Notes: generated by a model not told the origin, from the sequence alone. A stretch of 64,000 nt of DNA from Ailanthus altissimus (GCA_946807835.1 OX327706.1:22681001-22745000); one strand, 5' to 3'. Positions 24,850 to 38,459 are shown, counted from the first letter of the stretch. Numbers and translations: made by a program.

Positions 24850-27800
24850 CTCAAATGAAATGCATCTTAACATTAATGTGTTTCGATCTTTCATGAAACA
24901 CTTGATGTTTCTTAGATCTATGGCATTTTGGCTATCACAATGCACAGAAGTATTAACTTCATCCATAGCCAAAAGTTTAGCACATATACTTTTCAACTAT
25001 ATAGCCTCCTTGATTGATTCTTCTAACGTTATATACTCGACTACGGTAATTGATAGTGCTACAACAAGATGTAATACTAATTTCTAGCATACGCTACGTC
25101 TAAACACCATGAATATATACTTAGATAAAGACTTCATATTGTCTAGATCACCTGCATAATTTGAGTCCACAAAACCCTTCACCATTTCATCACTTGTGCC
25201 AATCCTTTTAAACAGTAAACCATAATGTGATGTCCTCTTTAGATACCTAAGTATTCATTTCATAGCCATCCAATGCTTATTTTTAGGATTAGCCATGTAT
25301 CTACTTACAACACTTACCGCTTGTACTATATCTAGTCTTGTGCAAACCATAACATACATGGTAGAACCCACAACACTATCATATAGTACTTTAAGCATTT
25401 ACAGTTTGTCTTCCTTAGTTTGTGGTGATTCAGATGCTGACAGTTTAAAATTCATTGCCAATGGGGTCGACACAGTTTTTGCATTCATAATTCTAAACTT
25501 GTCAAGAACTTTAAGTATATACCGTTGTTAGGATAAAAAAAATAACATCACTACCCCTCATTATATCTATACTCAAAATTCTTTTAGCTGACCCCAAATC
25601 TTTTATTTCAAACTCACCACTCAACTGATTTTTTAGCTTATGTGTCCCTTCCATATCCTCACATGCAATTAACATATCATCTACTTATAGAAAAAGATAC
25701 ATTCAATGCTTTGAAGTACACACATCCGTCATACTTGCTCCTTGTGAAGCCACAATGCAGTATAACATCATCAAATATCTTATACCATTATTTAGTAGAT
25801 TGTTTCAGCCTATATAAAGACTTCTTTAGCAAACAAACATAATCTTCTATTCTCGTTTCTTCAAAACCTTTCAATTATGCCATATATATTTCTTCTTCAA
25901 GCTTACGATGAAGAAAATCTATTTTTACATCCATTTGTTTAAGATTTAAATTCAGATTTACACACATAGATAATAAAATACGAATGGATGAGTGCTTTAC
26001 AACAGGAGAAAAGATCTCATGAAAATCACCCCATTCTTTTAAGGAATAAGTATAATTTTACCCTAATATTTTGGGCTAATTAACAACTTTGCCCTGGTTT
26101 GATATAAAATATCCAATTTTTTCCTAATCCGTTAATTTTTTCCGTCAATTTGGATGAAAAATTTATATTTAATATACTTTTACTATTTTACTCCCAATAA
26201 TAATACACATGTAAAAATATATAAAATATATGTAAATAGACACGTGTCATTGTATGATTTGTTACAAATGACACGTGTCATTGTATAATTAGTATATTTT
26301 TAATAAAATAAATTAAAAAATTAAAAATAAAAACTAGCACTATCGCCAGAAAATGGTGGCCAGTCGATCGCCGGCCACCACTTTTCAGCGATACGCCGAC
26401 AACAAAAATTTATCAAATTTACATCATTGGACTCTATTTTTCTTAATCTACACAGTAGTTGGATCATTTTTGGTATAAAAAAAGACCAGAAATGGTCAAA
26501 AATAGTGAAGAGTAGTAGCGGCCACCGTCGAACGCCATTAAACAGTGAAGCGGTGACTTGCACCACCACTATAAGTGGATAGATCGACTGTCGATAAGTA
26601 CTTTTCATTGCTAGAATGTTTCAAACATATGCTCTTTGCTCTTCAACACATAAATCCACAACTTCCTTGAATAATCATTAATGAATGATAGAAAATACCT
26701 TTATCCACCATGAGTGACAACTTGTATAGGTCCATAAATGTCAGAATATATATAATCTATAGTGCCTTTGGTGTTGTGTTCACCCGTGTTTAACTTAACT
26801 CTATGAGCTTTCCCAAGTACACAATGTTCACAAAACCCCATTGGCTGAATCTTTTCCTTACCAAATACACTATGATCATACAACTCTTTTAGACTTCTCT
26901 CACCCAAGTGCCCTAACTTCAAATGTCATAACTTGATCTGCATATTCTTATTATCAACAGAGAAGGATGTAGAACCAGTGACAGTCTTTCCACTCAACAC
27001 ATACAACCGATGTTTACGCTCATATTTTATTACAATTACTGAACCCTTAATTACTTTTAATGTATCATTCTCACCCTTAAATGTGCAATCAGACTAATCA
27101 AGCATGCCTAGACAAATTAAATTTCTCTTAAGTTCAGGTATATGCCTCACATCTAATAACACTCACACACTTCTATCATGTAGTTTTAGCCTAATACTAC
27201 CAATCCCAATGACTTGACATGTCATATTATTGCTCATTAATACTTTGCAACTATTAATGGTCTGATAGCTAGTAAACAAAGCTTTATAATGACACATGTA
27301 GAAAGTGCATCTAGAGTCTGGAATCCGCTCATTGGTGTTCTGCCCATTCGAAGCAACTAGTGTTTTTGCAACTTCATAGTCTTCTTCATAAACTATAGCT
27401 GCATTTGCTTTAGGTCTCTTCCCTTGATACTTGGCTTTTCTTTTTGGACAATCCCTCCTGAAATGACATTCTTTCTTGCAGAATAACACTTCTTGAATTT
27501 GCCTCTCGATTTTGATTTTGATGAATTTCTTTTTTTGGTTTCTCTACTCTCAGCTCTCCCCTTTACAATAAGAAAAATTGTAGAATTTTGTTGTTGTTCT
27601 TATTTCTTGGCTAACTCCTTTGAGTTTAAGGCAGCTTTAACATTCTTTATTATCAATGACTCCCTTCCATATAAAAGAGTATTAACAAAATGCTTATAAC
27701 TTTTAGGAAGTGAACTCAGTAACAGAATTGCCTTGTCTTTATCATTGATTTTGACATCAACAGCCTTCAAATCAATGACAGCCTTATTAAAAAAAATTAA

Positions 27801-28033
27801 TGTGTTTATTAAGTGAACCATCCTCAACCAAAGATAATTGGAATAAATTTTTCCTGAGATATAAATAGTTTGCAAGAGACTTAGTCATATACAACGCATT
27901 AAGTCTTTTTCACAAACCTAATACAATTTTCTCTGTATCCACTTCCCTCAAAACTTCATCTTTTAAACTCAAAAAAATTTCACTTCGGTCCTTTCTATTA
28001 ATGGTTTTGTTATCTATGTCAGATTTAGACGTT
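24850..28033 (-). pseudogene. Copia gag-pol remains
   Basis: Minus-strand fragments, right to left. Gag UBN2-type sequence (LLLSSLPKSYKHFVNTLLYG) at about 27600-28000. A zinc knuckle (CKKECHFRRDC, with Gly replaced by Cys) and a protease-like stretch ending in KLHDRSV at about 27163-27489. GAG-pre-integrase and integrase start (KLGHLGERSLKEL, CEHCVLGKAHR) at 26701-26922, continuing to about 26613. Reverse transcriptase from EIFSPVVKHSSIR near 26000 to a VDDMLIAC catalytic motif near 25665-25690, whose leading Tyr codon is a stop. RNase H (VHCDSQNAIDL) at about 24850-24996. Most of the integrase core is missing, replaced by an unrelated insertion. Stops and frameshifts occur throughout, so it is non-functional. 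Confidence 0.88.
26045..26612. mobile_element. Unclassified insertion in the Copia integrase
   Basis: Non-Copia DNA separates the integrase fragment (ends near 26613) from the RT start (near 26040). It begins with a 'ttaccctaatattttggg' tract and has a 17-base direct repeat GACACGTGTCATTGTAT at 26239-26255 and 26270-26286, then a GC-rich part (26340-26400, 26515-26590). No TIR or TSD was established. A non-autonomous DNA element is one possibility. Confidence 0.45.
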
Positions 28034-28038
28034 GTAGG

Positions 28039-31000
28039 TAAAAATGTGCTAATTTCCTAGGGGGTGTGCATGTGGTGGGTGTTTATCACTATTCAATTTA
28101 TGCATCATATACACAAATTAGCGCAATAGAAGTGGAAATCTTTATTTTCTAGTGCAACAAACACATTTAAAATTTAAGTTTCATTACTGTAATAAAATTA
28201 AGGATTGAGAATCATCTATCAGGCCTTTGGAAATTATCAAACCGGAGTTCATCACAAGCGTACTCATTTGTAATTCTATGATCTAACTGAGGTGAGCTTG
28301 GATTGCTAGAATAGAATCTCCAATTTTCAGCAATGGTGTTAAACTCTTAAACACCAATAGTAATCAACTCTTAATCATTTTGGTTAACTCTTAACTATTA
28401 TTAAAATTTTAAGTTATGGATTATTAGTTAAACCATTTAACCCTACATATTTTTAAAACTGGGTCTCACTTCATTAAGTGGTGATTCTCAATCAGTTATT
28501 TATTTTTGTGCAAATACAACTAACTCTACTAGTAGGGCTCTCATTGTGGTTAACAGCACAGAAAAATAATTCTTGTTTATAATGCAAACTGATAACTCTT
28601 ATCACTGCATCTCATAAACCCTAGTTGTGTTTGCACAGAAATAAATAACTGACCGATAATGCTTATCACTACATCTCATAAATCTTCACAACATATTTAA
28701 TAATTAAAACAATATTTAAAACACTGTTCCAAAGTACTGTAAAAACATTGTTCCAAAAGTCATGTACAAAAGTACTGTTCGAGTGAACAGTGTCAGCGCC
28801 GCAGTGCAGGGCTACCAGCGTTGCGGCACCTGCCCTTGACATTGCAATGTTGAGGCACCCAGTGCTGCGGCGTTGGAGGCATAACCTCCGGCGAAGCAAC
28901 ACCTCGCTCACGCATTTCAACACTTAAAACACTCCAACTGAGTCCTTGAACACTTTCAAACACCAATTCACTCTCAAATACACCCAATCAATACAACAAT
29001 CACGCTTTGACACCATTTTAAAGTGTGCTAATTTGCTAGGGCGCGTGCATATGCTAGGTGTTTATCACTATTTAATTTATGCATCATATACACAAATTAG
29101 TGCAACGAAAGTGGAAATTTTTATTTTTTAGTATAACAAACACATTTAAAATTTTTGTTTCATTACTATAATGAAATTAAGATTCGAGAATCACCTGTCA
29201 AGCCTTTGAAAATTATCAAACTAAAGTCCACCACGAAGCGCACTCATTGGCAATTCTAGGATCCAACTGAGTGGGTTTGGATCGTTAAAATAACAGCTCC
29301 AATTTTTAGCAATGGTGTTTAACTCTTAAACACCAATAATGATGAACTTTTAATCACTTTGGTTAACTCTTAACCATTACTTAAATTTTAAGTTAGGAAT
29401 TATTAGTTAAACCTTTTAACTATTTTTTATATTTGTTCTATGATTAAACACTTTAGCCATTTTGTTTCACAAGAGAATAGAATATGATATCATGCAACAC
29501 TTGCACAAATTTTTAAAACAATTTCTAATGAAAAGTGTTTTTGAACAACACTTGCCAAAACAATTTTTTTTTAATCTATTTTCTTGTCAGTTGGCCAACC
29601 ATGCTTGAGAAAATAAAGAAGATAAAGATGGAAAACCCTCGCTTACTTACCCATTTCATCTCTTCACTCTTTCTCTTCATTTTGGGCAAATTCACGATCC
29701 GCGAAGAATATGAACAATTCTTCAACACTTGAAAAATTGCTATCTTCCTCACACTTCTCCAAATGGCCGAATGACTCACTCAATAAAATGAACCAATTCA
29801 TTATATTATATAAGTAAATTCATTTTCCTTCAAATAATGGCCAACAAAGAATAGCCCACCAGGTACAAGAGGTCATGCCTTAAGCCATTCACATGTTTCC
29901 ATTTTATTTTAATAAAACAAATAAACATGTGTTAATATAAATATTATAGCATTTATTGACTAAACAAAACACTTTTGCTTTCATTCCCTTTTTATGTTTG
30001 GGCGGCGACCTCTTGAGTAAAAATGAAGCATTTTTAATTTTGTTGATTTGTTTATTTTCCCTCTTATTTCAAGTCAATGTCATATACCCCACCATGCATG
30101 ACATATAATATCAATCCATTCCTACATGTTTTATATTATATTAATCCCATTAAAAATAAAACATGTAATTGATTCATTACAATAATAATTCTTCAACACT
30201 ATCTCATAATGTAATATTCTTCAATCTGATTAAGAGAGATTTTTGTTTCTAACCTTAGTCTTCATTCTCCTAGGAAGGGTGATTCTCAATTAATTAATTT
30301 TTCTATGCAAGCACAACTAACCTCTACTAGTAGGACTTCCATTGTGGTTACCAGCATAGAAAAATTAATCCTGGTTTATAATGCAAACCGATAACTTTTT
30401 ATCACTGCATCTCATAAACCCCGATTTATAATGTAGACTGCTAATTTTTATCACTACATCTCATAAACTCACACATGCAAAATTAATTTTGAAACACTAT
30501 TCAAAAATAATATTCAAATTTACTGTAGCTGCGAACAGTACCTCAACAGTGCCAACTCACATCGCTGCAGCCCTGGAAGGTCGAACCTCCAGCGCTGCGG
30601 TGCCAGCCCTCTAGTGCTACAGCGCCCAGTGCACACCCAAAGATATAAATAAATGACTTTACTTATCTTACAAGTAATGTCATTTTGGTAATTACAAAGT
30701 CAAACAATAAATGACCTATAATATGCCACGTGTCATCATCTTATTGGTCAGTAACTATTATTAATCAATTTATGCACTTAACTCTTAAGTCTTGACACGT
30801 GTACATCCTAAGGGAAACTGAAATAAATATCCCAGTTTGCTGGAATTTATTGGATTAAACTATTCAATCCAATACGCTGCCCCAATGCACAACTAGTACA
30901 CTTCATATTGTAGGACTCCCTAGGTCCATGCCCGATTTTTCAAATAGAACTGTTCTATGAGTCTGTGATCTATGCCCACCGCACACATCATAGATATTAT

Positions 31001-32070
31001 AAATTAACGCGTTAGACTATACAAGCTAAAGTCATAACATATTTGTATAATCCTTTCGTCACCTATATCCTGGATGAGCGGAGATATAGATCACCACTGT
31101 CAAATCTTCACATGCTCATCTGTTAACCCATCTCAAGATTTGTATCTCGATAAACAATATACGCAAACACATTTGAGATATTATTTAACCCTACAAAAAA
31201 CTCTTTTTTTGGGTTTATGCTTGTGGCCACAAGACTTTTTAAAATATAATATTGGAGCATCAAGATATATAACTCACCAATGTAAACTGACGAATCTCAT
31301 ATTTACGCACATCGAACTCCATGAGCATCGGACCATACCTAGCGACACGTAGCGGTCAGACAATAAAAGGTCTCTGACATATGTAGAACTAAAACATGAT
31401 GGATCATTCACAAGCCCACCGTGACACTCAGATCAAAGGATCATGAATACTACTCAACTCGAGAGGACTCGTCATTAACAGCTTCATAGAATGTCTATTG
31501 GGGTCCTCGTGAGTCTGTTTAGTACTCAATCTTTATTGAATACATGTATGCTTATATGAGCTTCCGATAAGCTCACGGTCAGTTAAAAACAACCATCTAT
31601 ACCATATAGATATAGAATACATTGATCTATATAAAAGAGATTCACCGATAGACCCATACCAATGAAAATAGATCAGGTATATTATATTTGAGAACATACT
31701 TGCATAATGACATTTCCTAGCACCTATTGAAACTCTTTACAACTATATCATAATTGGTATGCCCTCAAGTCTTTGTCCCGTTACAAATAAGGCTCTAACT
31801 CCTTAGATATTGCTGACTCTCATAATTTGCTAACTCTTAGCAGTGCTAACTCTTAACATTTATAACTATCAGTGTTGTTAACTTTTAACTCTGGTCTAAA
31901 CTCTTTTATGACATATCTAAACTCCTTCAAATCATACAATGTCTATAGCGTAACAAGAATTATACTATTTATTATAATATTAACGATTATATTTTAAATG
32001 CATATTGTATAAATATTAACAATTAATATTCGTACAATATTATAATGGCACGTAAGTACCAACTCCAACA
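28039..32070 (-). mobile_element. LTR-element relic nested in the Copia gag
   Basis: The insertion splits gag. It is flanked by a 5-bp near-TSD: GTAGG at 28034-28038 and ATAGG at 32071-32075. The right end is CAACA (TGTTGGAG on the minus strand). Inside, about 28039-28450 repeats at 29018-29435, and about 28460-28930 repeats at 30265-30630, so a left LTR part and a right LTR are present with almost no internal region. A degenerate primer-binding site GCTTTGACACCA (29004-29015) sits beside the right LTR. About 30840-32070 is also related to the solo LTR at 34667-36703. No coding region was found. Confidence 0.7.
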
Positions 32071-32253
32071 ATAGGCTTATCACTAGTACTAGAAGGTTCT
32101 TTAAGGACTTATTCTAGTCATTGACTCTTTAACAAAGACAATCTTAAGCTTCCATAAATTCAAAACATTATGCCTTGTAAATTTCTCTACTTCATATTTA
32201 TGTGGTATCATGTTCAACAACAACAAAAAAAAACTTAGACAATTAATAACAAG

Positions 32254-32265
32254 CTCTAATACCAA
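32254..32265 (-). other. Copia primer-binding site
   Basis: GCTCTAATACCA is the reverse complement of TGGTATTAGAGC, one base off the canonical plant Copia site TGGTATCAGAGC that pairs with initiator tRNA-Met. It lies 2 bases from the LTR edge at 32268, as expected for a minus-strand element. Confidence 0.8.
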
Positions 32266-32267
32266 TT

Positions 32268-32887
32268 TGTGGAGATTGAACAATGCAGCGAAATATATAG
32301 AATCATACAAACAATGAAGTTAAGTATACACAACCAAAGAACAATAATATCTAACAAGAGCTAAGAATGTGCATTAGATAAAATATAAAAATTAAGTATA
32401 TCAAGACACAAAATTACGTGGTTCAGTAATGTACTTACGTCTACAATGGATTAAAGATCTGAGTCTCTCTTGATATTTGATTACAAGAGAATTGATCTTA
32501 TAATATCAAAGAATGATACAAATTAATTTTGGAGCTCTAAGGTTTGTCGTACAGTGTTTAGAGTGTGTATTTTTAAACATAACAACCCTAGGCATATAAA
32601 GAAGCATATATATATAAAGCCTAGATTATAGATGAGAACGTTGGGGTGTTCTCCTTAAGTGACCAGCGTCGCGGCGTCAACACTAGGCAGAACATTTTGC
32701 CTGGTGGCACCGCAATGTCCATGTCTGAGGAAATTTCCCTTGTTTCTTCTGTTGTCCATGTCACTGTTCTGTTGAGTTTTTTGGCCCTTCGCGTATGCAT
32801 CCCGCTCCAATTTGATTCCGACATGTTTTCGAATTTGTCATGAATATAACAATCACAAACATGCGATTTTGGATCACAAATTTCACA
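32268..32887 (-). repeat. 5' LTR of the Copia element
   Basis: A 620-bp terminal repeat with TG...CA borders (TGTGG...TTTCACA on the plus strand), adjacent to the primer-binding site and matching 22570-23203. It contains a GC-rich CGTCGCGGCGTC segment near 32668. Confidence 0.82.
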
Positions 32888-33399
32888 TAAGTGATAGATG
32901 TGAAATATGGGCATTGTATCTATGCGTTTAATTTTATATGAATTTTATATGTGAAAGATTTGAAATATTAGCCCATGTCGAATTTAGGAATCAAAACTAA
33001 ACTAAATTGAAATGGTTTAATTCAGTTTGATTCAATTTTTGAGTTCTAAACTAATTGGTTTCAATTTCTTAGAAGTGATTAGTTCAATTTCGATTCAATT
33101 TTAAATTGAATTGAATTGAAAGTGATAATACTCAAGTCTAAAAAGTAGTAACAAAGTTTAATTTGTATAATTATGACAAATTTGTTATAAAAAATAGTAA
33201 TGATACACTTTTCAAATATTATCCCGAAATTTTTATCTTAAATTAAAGTGTCAATCAAACATTGAGTGGTGAAATAGTATAACTTTTAAGATTACCTATT
33301 ATATCATTTAACTACTCAATAATTATTTAACATATCATTTAAAAAACAAAGAGAAAAATATTTGAGAATGAGAGCATTATTCAATAAAAAAGAATTATA
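32888..33399. other. Spacer right of the Copia element
   Basis: AT-rich. About 32985-33115 has alternating GATTCAATTT / AAATTGAATTG repeats that form inverted repeats and resemble the internal sequence of the MITE at 42283. Otherwise no feature was seen. Confidence 0.45.
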
Positions 33400-33740
33400 A
33401 CAATTTTTTTTTAAAGTTAGTTTTCTCACATAAGTGATATTGTAGTTACTGAATGTCTAATTTTCTTTCATATTATCACTTCTCTTTAAATCATTAAACG
33501 TAGCATTAATTTACCTTATAAAAAGAAGCAAAGTTGTTTCTAAATTTTAATAAAATGGTTGTGCAACTTTTTGTGTTTCTTCTAATTTTAGGGTAACATT
33601 TTTTTTAACCCTTACTTGTCCAATTTGGTAAGATGTATAATTTTGGAGTTAAAAGGCTACCATGTTATTCTACGGACATAGAGGCAAATTTAGTAACCTG
33701 CTCATAATACTATTCTACTTTATTAATTGGTGCATTAATT
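33400..33740. repeat. Proximal block of LBD unit 2
   Basis: Paralogous to 16540-16810 of unit 1 (shared motifs listed there). It shows that the DNA right of the Copia element continues LBD unit 2. Confidence 0.75.
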
Positions 33741-34181
33741 GAGAATTACATACTCAGAGTTACACCCCTAATATCCCACCAGCTCAAGCTCAACACATTT
33801 AGCAAGTATTTCAATTAAGAATTGTATCTATACATGAGAAATATTTAGAACTCTCTTCAATGATAGGGAGAAACAAAAGAAGATTTTTCAATGAAATTAA
33901 GTTTAAAATATCCAGCAAGATCAATCAATAGAATGAGAAGCTTTTTTTTAGTGGGGAAGGAGAGCCAAATAAAGATAGTTGCCTAAACCATCCCCACTTA
34001 TACTATGAGTGTATTTAAACTTTCATGGACTGTGTGTGCTAACATTTAGAAGATCTTCAATGAGTTTTGGTGCGGTTCTAGAGGAAATCACGAGAAGAAG
34101 ATTCATTAGGGCTTTTGATTTGGTCTCTCCTTTCATTGGTTCACTAGGCGGCCATCGTGTTTATACAAATGAAAAGTAAAT
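33741..34181. other. Spacer
   Basis: No gene recognised. The DNA lies between the duplicated block and long repeat B; part of it may belong to the repeat. Confidence 0.4.
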
Positions 34182-37100
34182 GTTTCATTCTATTCATTCA
34201 TTCAAGTTGAGAAAATAGAAGCAAATTGAAAGTAGAAAAAAAATAGAGAAATAAGCCAAAAAGAAAAAACAAATAGAAGAATGGGAGAGGCGATAGGGAA
34301 AAAGAAAGAAAAGAGAGGGAGAGAGAGAGAAGAAAATTAGAAAAGATATTATAAGTTTGGAAAGTTAGATTTATACTCAATAACTTAGAAGGTATAATCT
34401 TTGTAAAATTAAAATATTGTTGTTTCAGTTCATATCGATATTAACAATATATATTTATATTATATGATAAGAAGGAATATTGATAACAAATAAACCTCAA
34501 GATTCAGATCCAGTTCAGGATGAGCACAATTTTGTGAGCGGATAAATATATATTTTATATTTTTTTAATACAACAGTTTATGATTTAATTACATGTTATT
34601 AAATTTATTTTAAACAGATAAATATTTATACTATTTAATATTTTTAAAAATATTTTTAGAAATTAGTGTTGTCTGTGAATTCTAATATATGTGAGTGTAT
34701 GCATATGCAATTGTATCTATTGCCTAAAATACGTATCTTATATATATTCTATGCGGCGGAAGCGTGTAAATTGCAATAAACATAATAATTAACATATATT
34801 AATTGCATTAATAAATAAGTAGGTTTGAGAACTCACCTCAACGTGTAACGTTATACACGTATTTTTTTGGGAGCCCACATGAAGACCAACTCGTGGGCAG
34901 TTCTAATTACCAACACGGTGGGCTTGGTGAGCTAGAGTATCAGCCCTATATGCAGCACTGGGTTTAACTCTTAAACCCCAAAATGACCGGTGTATATTTA
35001 CATCATTTTTTCCAAAATGATAAAAATAGAGAGTTTGATGTAATCCATCATTACTTCAATTGGAACCATAGAGAAAAATAAAATTATTTTATTTTTTCTT
35101 TTTTTTTTCTCTCATTCTTTCTCTGGTTCTTCTTTCTCTTTTCTCTCTATTTCCTTTTCTTTTCTCTCAGCCAAAATGACAGCATACATTCACTTTCTCA
35201 TCTTTCTCTCTTTATATATATATATATATATATAATATAATATAATAATAAAGATATTTTGATTATTTAAAAATTAAATAATCAAAGTGTGATATGATTA
35301 TTTTGCCTCTCATAAATAGTTACCAAGCCTACCCCTTAGTAGGTCCACCCAAACCCACACTTAGGTAAAATCACCCAGAGTCCACAATGCGCCACATGTC
35401 ATTATATAATTAGTAAATAATAATTATTGACTAATTATTGTATTTAACATTTAAATACAGATACGCACGCATTCCCCTGGTATTGATGAATATTGCTAGA
35501 TTAAATATTTTAATTCGACATGCTGCCCCAGTGCACAACGAGTACACTCCATATTGCAGAACTTCCTAGGTCTTACGCCCGATTCGTCAAATGGAACTAT
35601 TTTATGAGTCTGTGGGCAATGCCCCACACACACGTCACGGATATACAAATCAGCATGTTGAACCATGCAAGCTGAGGTTACAACGCGTACATATAGTTCT
35701 TCCGTCATGATATCCTGGATGTGCGGGGATATAGATTATCACCGTCAAATCCCCTAGTGTTCATCCATGTCCTATCTCCAAACTTGTATTTCACTGAACA
35801 ATATGTGCAAACTCCTTTGTCATATTGTTCTACTCTGGCGGAACTCTTTGCCGAGATTTATGCTTGTGGCCACAAGACTTTCTGAGATACAGTCTCAAAG
35901 CATCTGGATATCAAACTTCCTATACGAGCTGACAGATTCCATATCTGTACACATCGGACTCCATAAGCATCAGACCATACCCAGCGAAACCCACCAGTCA
36001 CACCATGAAAGGTCTGTGACATACATGGAACCAAAGTATGGTGAATCACTTACAAGCCTACCATGGAACTTAAGTCAAAAGACCACATATACTACTCAAC
36101 TTAAGAGGACCCTTCGTTGACGGCTTATATAGGATGTCTATCGGAGGCCCTCGTGAGTCTGTCTCATATCCAGTCCTAACTTAATACCCATATGTCAATA
36201 CGAACTCCAATCTTATGGTCGGTTAGGAACGACCATCTATACCCTATAGGTACGACATATGCTGATCTATATATAAAGGTATCCACCGACAGACCCGCAT
36301 CGACAGAAATAAATCAGGGACAATTATTCAAGAACATTTTTGCACAACTAGCATTTCTTGGCACTCGATTAACAATCTTGCAACTATGTAGTTACTAGTA
36401 TATTTCCATGTCTATGTCCCATTACAGACAAGGCTCCAACTCTTGGATATGAGGAGTATTATAACCAGCTAACCCTTAACTGTGCTAACATTTAGTATTT
36501 ATATCTCTCAACGTGACTAACTATAAGCCTTTATCTAAACTCCTTTAGATCTGATATGAACTTCTTCAAATCTACAATGTTTGTAACGTTACATTATATA
36601 ATACCATATTAATAGGTATTAGCAATTTAATGGGAATGTACACTTGTTTAAATACACAAGTATATGTACATTCAGGGATGGCACGTAAGCATCGACCTTA
36701 ACAATTAGTATAGTATAGCTTATGATTACATTCAGTAGAGAAATATTTATTTTAGAATAATTATACTTCCACAATATTACAATAGTAGTTTTAGAACCAC
36801 CAGATACATACCTTCCCCTTTAGTGTAGTTTATCTGCGCATGCATTAGACCAATTTAGTTTGCTCTGCCCGAGCGATGCAGCATTCTGTTGGGTTAGATC
36901 AGCTTAGATCCTCCGTTTAGTCTGTGCGTGAGTTACTCCATCCGGTTAGACCAACTTTTTTTCGAGTACAAATTTAGTGTGATTTTCAGTATATATGTAA
37001 TATATATTTTCAAATGTACGTTACATATATTCAGCTTTAGAATAGATTTTATAACAGCTTATGCTTCCCGATTTTCATGTTCCTTATATTTTGTTATAAT

Positions 37101-37573
37101 TTTCAGCATAGTATAAATTTTTATGATAGCTCATATTTTCAGTACAGTTTTACTAATTACTCAATATCAGTTTTATGATTATTTTATATTATAGATTCTA
37201 TGTGTACGTTATATATAGTATTATTTATCATTAAATTATTATTAAAAAGCTATTATTTATAGTACATATAAATATTTTTAGATTATGTTCACTCATTAAA
37301 CCACTAGCTCACCTTTTTTTTCTTTTTTTTCTTATTTTTTTAAGGATGTCGCAGGGAATCGTGCGATGTGATACAGTCTTAACATTTTGAGGTTGACCCA
37401 CAATACACATAATTGCATGAGTTATTATGTATTATATATTTATGTACATATGTACATTTTTATAGAGGCACATATCCTTGTTGTATTAGATGCAATTAAT
37501 AAAGAGTATGCTAGTCCCATGTCATCGCAGGATCCATGTTGATTCTCGATGAGGACTCGGGTCAGGTCCTGTA
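34182..37573 (+). mobile_element. Long solo-LTR-like repeat B, interrupted by another LTR
   Basis: Same family as 23474-24832, with the same order of landmarks (GTTAGATTTATA, CCAGTTCAGGATGAGCAC, GCTCTGCCCGAGCGATG, GTGCGTGAGTTACTCCA, GGTCCTGT terminus). It is split by a 2.04-kb insertion at 34667-36703. Its left border is approximate. Confidence 0.65.
34667..36703. mobile_element. Solo LTR with perfect 5-bp TSD
   Basis: Starts TGTTGTCTGTG and ends CTTAACA, flanked on both sides by ATTAG (34662-34666 and 36704-36708). The flanking repeat resumes exactly where it would be expected from copy A. About 35490-36600 is related to 30840-32060 in the nested relic, for example CATGCTGCCCCAGTGCACAA / TACGCTGCCCCAATGCACAA and 'CCTAGGTC'. 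No coding region. It has a (TA)n run near 35213-35235. Confidence 0.85.
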
Positions 37574-37574
37574 A

Positions 37575-38450
37575 AACTAGGGGAAGATGTGCCAAGGAAA
37601 AACTCAAGTAGGAGTTAGATTCAGGGATTTGGTCTGCTTCAACCAAGACTTGCTGGCTAAACAAGGTTGGAAACTCCTGGAAAACTTAGAATCCTTGACA
37701 ATTAAGGTGTTTAAAGCTAGATATTTTAGTGACAAGTCTTTTATTGAAGCTAACTTGGGAAGCAAGCCTTCCTTCATCTAGAGAAGTATTTTGTAAGGGA
37801 GAAAATTACTACAATAAAGCTTAAGATAGATCATTGACAATAGCTCTTAGGTTAGTATCTACCAGAGCAATTAGATACGATGGAAAACCGTGCTCAAACC
37901 ATTATTGCTTGTAACCCTTCATGAGCACTCAACTGTAGATTATCTCATTAATGAATAAAATATGTGGAAATATGTGCTTATCAAGCAAAACTTCCTAGCT
38001 ATTGATAAGGAATGCATCATTAGAATTCCCTTACCTCCAAAGAAGATTGAAGATAAACTTTGTTGGCTTCATGAAAAAATAGGCAATTATACTGTCAAAA
38101 GTGGCTACTTTATGGCTTCTCAAAAGAAGTCTGTTAGATGGTCTAAATCTTTTGGTGGAGCCTCTAGTCTGTGGAAGAAGATTTGACATTGCCATCGCCC
38201 TCAGAAAATTAAAGTTTTCTTATGGAGAACTCTGAGAAACCTTCTGTCTACAGCTCAAGCCTTGATGTCTAAGAAAATCCTGGTATCCCTTATATGTTGC
38301 AAATGCTTTAGCAGGATAAAATGTGCTTCATGCCCTTATAAAATGCAAGTTAGCCAAAAAAAATTAGAGGCTAACAAAATTTTCTAGTGTTACAGATATC
38401 AAGCTATGCTCTTCAGTTTGACATCCATGTGGCAGTAATTAAGCCACAGG
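37575..38450 (+). pseudogene. LINE (L1-type) reverse-transcriptase C-terminus, 5'-truncated
   Basis: The translation contains FRDLVCFNQDLLAKQGWKLL, then VFKARYFSDKSFIEANLGSK, then WLHEKIGNYTVKSGYF and KIKVFLWRTLRNLLSTAQAL. These are the segment after the RT palm and the zf-RVT domain of plant LINEs. Stops interrupt it (for example after KPSFI and after LWKKI). The RT catalytic domain itself is absent. Confidence 0.8.
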
Positions 38451-38459
38451 CTTGATACC

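Larger units (their letters stand above)
22570..32887 (-). mobile_element. Decayed Ty1/Copia retrotransposon (minus strand) with nested insertions
   Basis: Direct repeats at about 22570-23203 and 32268-32887 are LTRs; both end in AAATTTCACA on the plus strand, so the element begins TGTGAAATTT on the minus strand. A primer-binding site GCTCTAATACCA (32254-32265, the inverse of TGGTATTAGAGC, one mismatch to the tRNA-iMet site) abuts the right LTR. Between them, reading right to left, lie gag, zinc knuckle, protease, GAG-pre-integrase/integrase, reverse transcriptase and RNase H remains, which is the Copia order. All frames are broken. The left LTR start is approximate. Confidence 0.85.
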
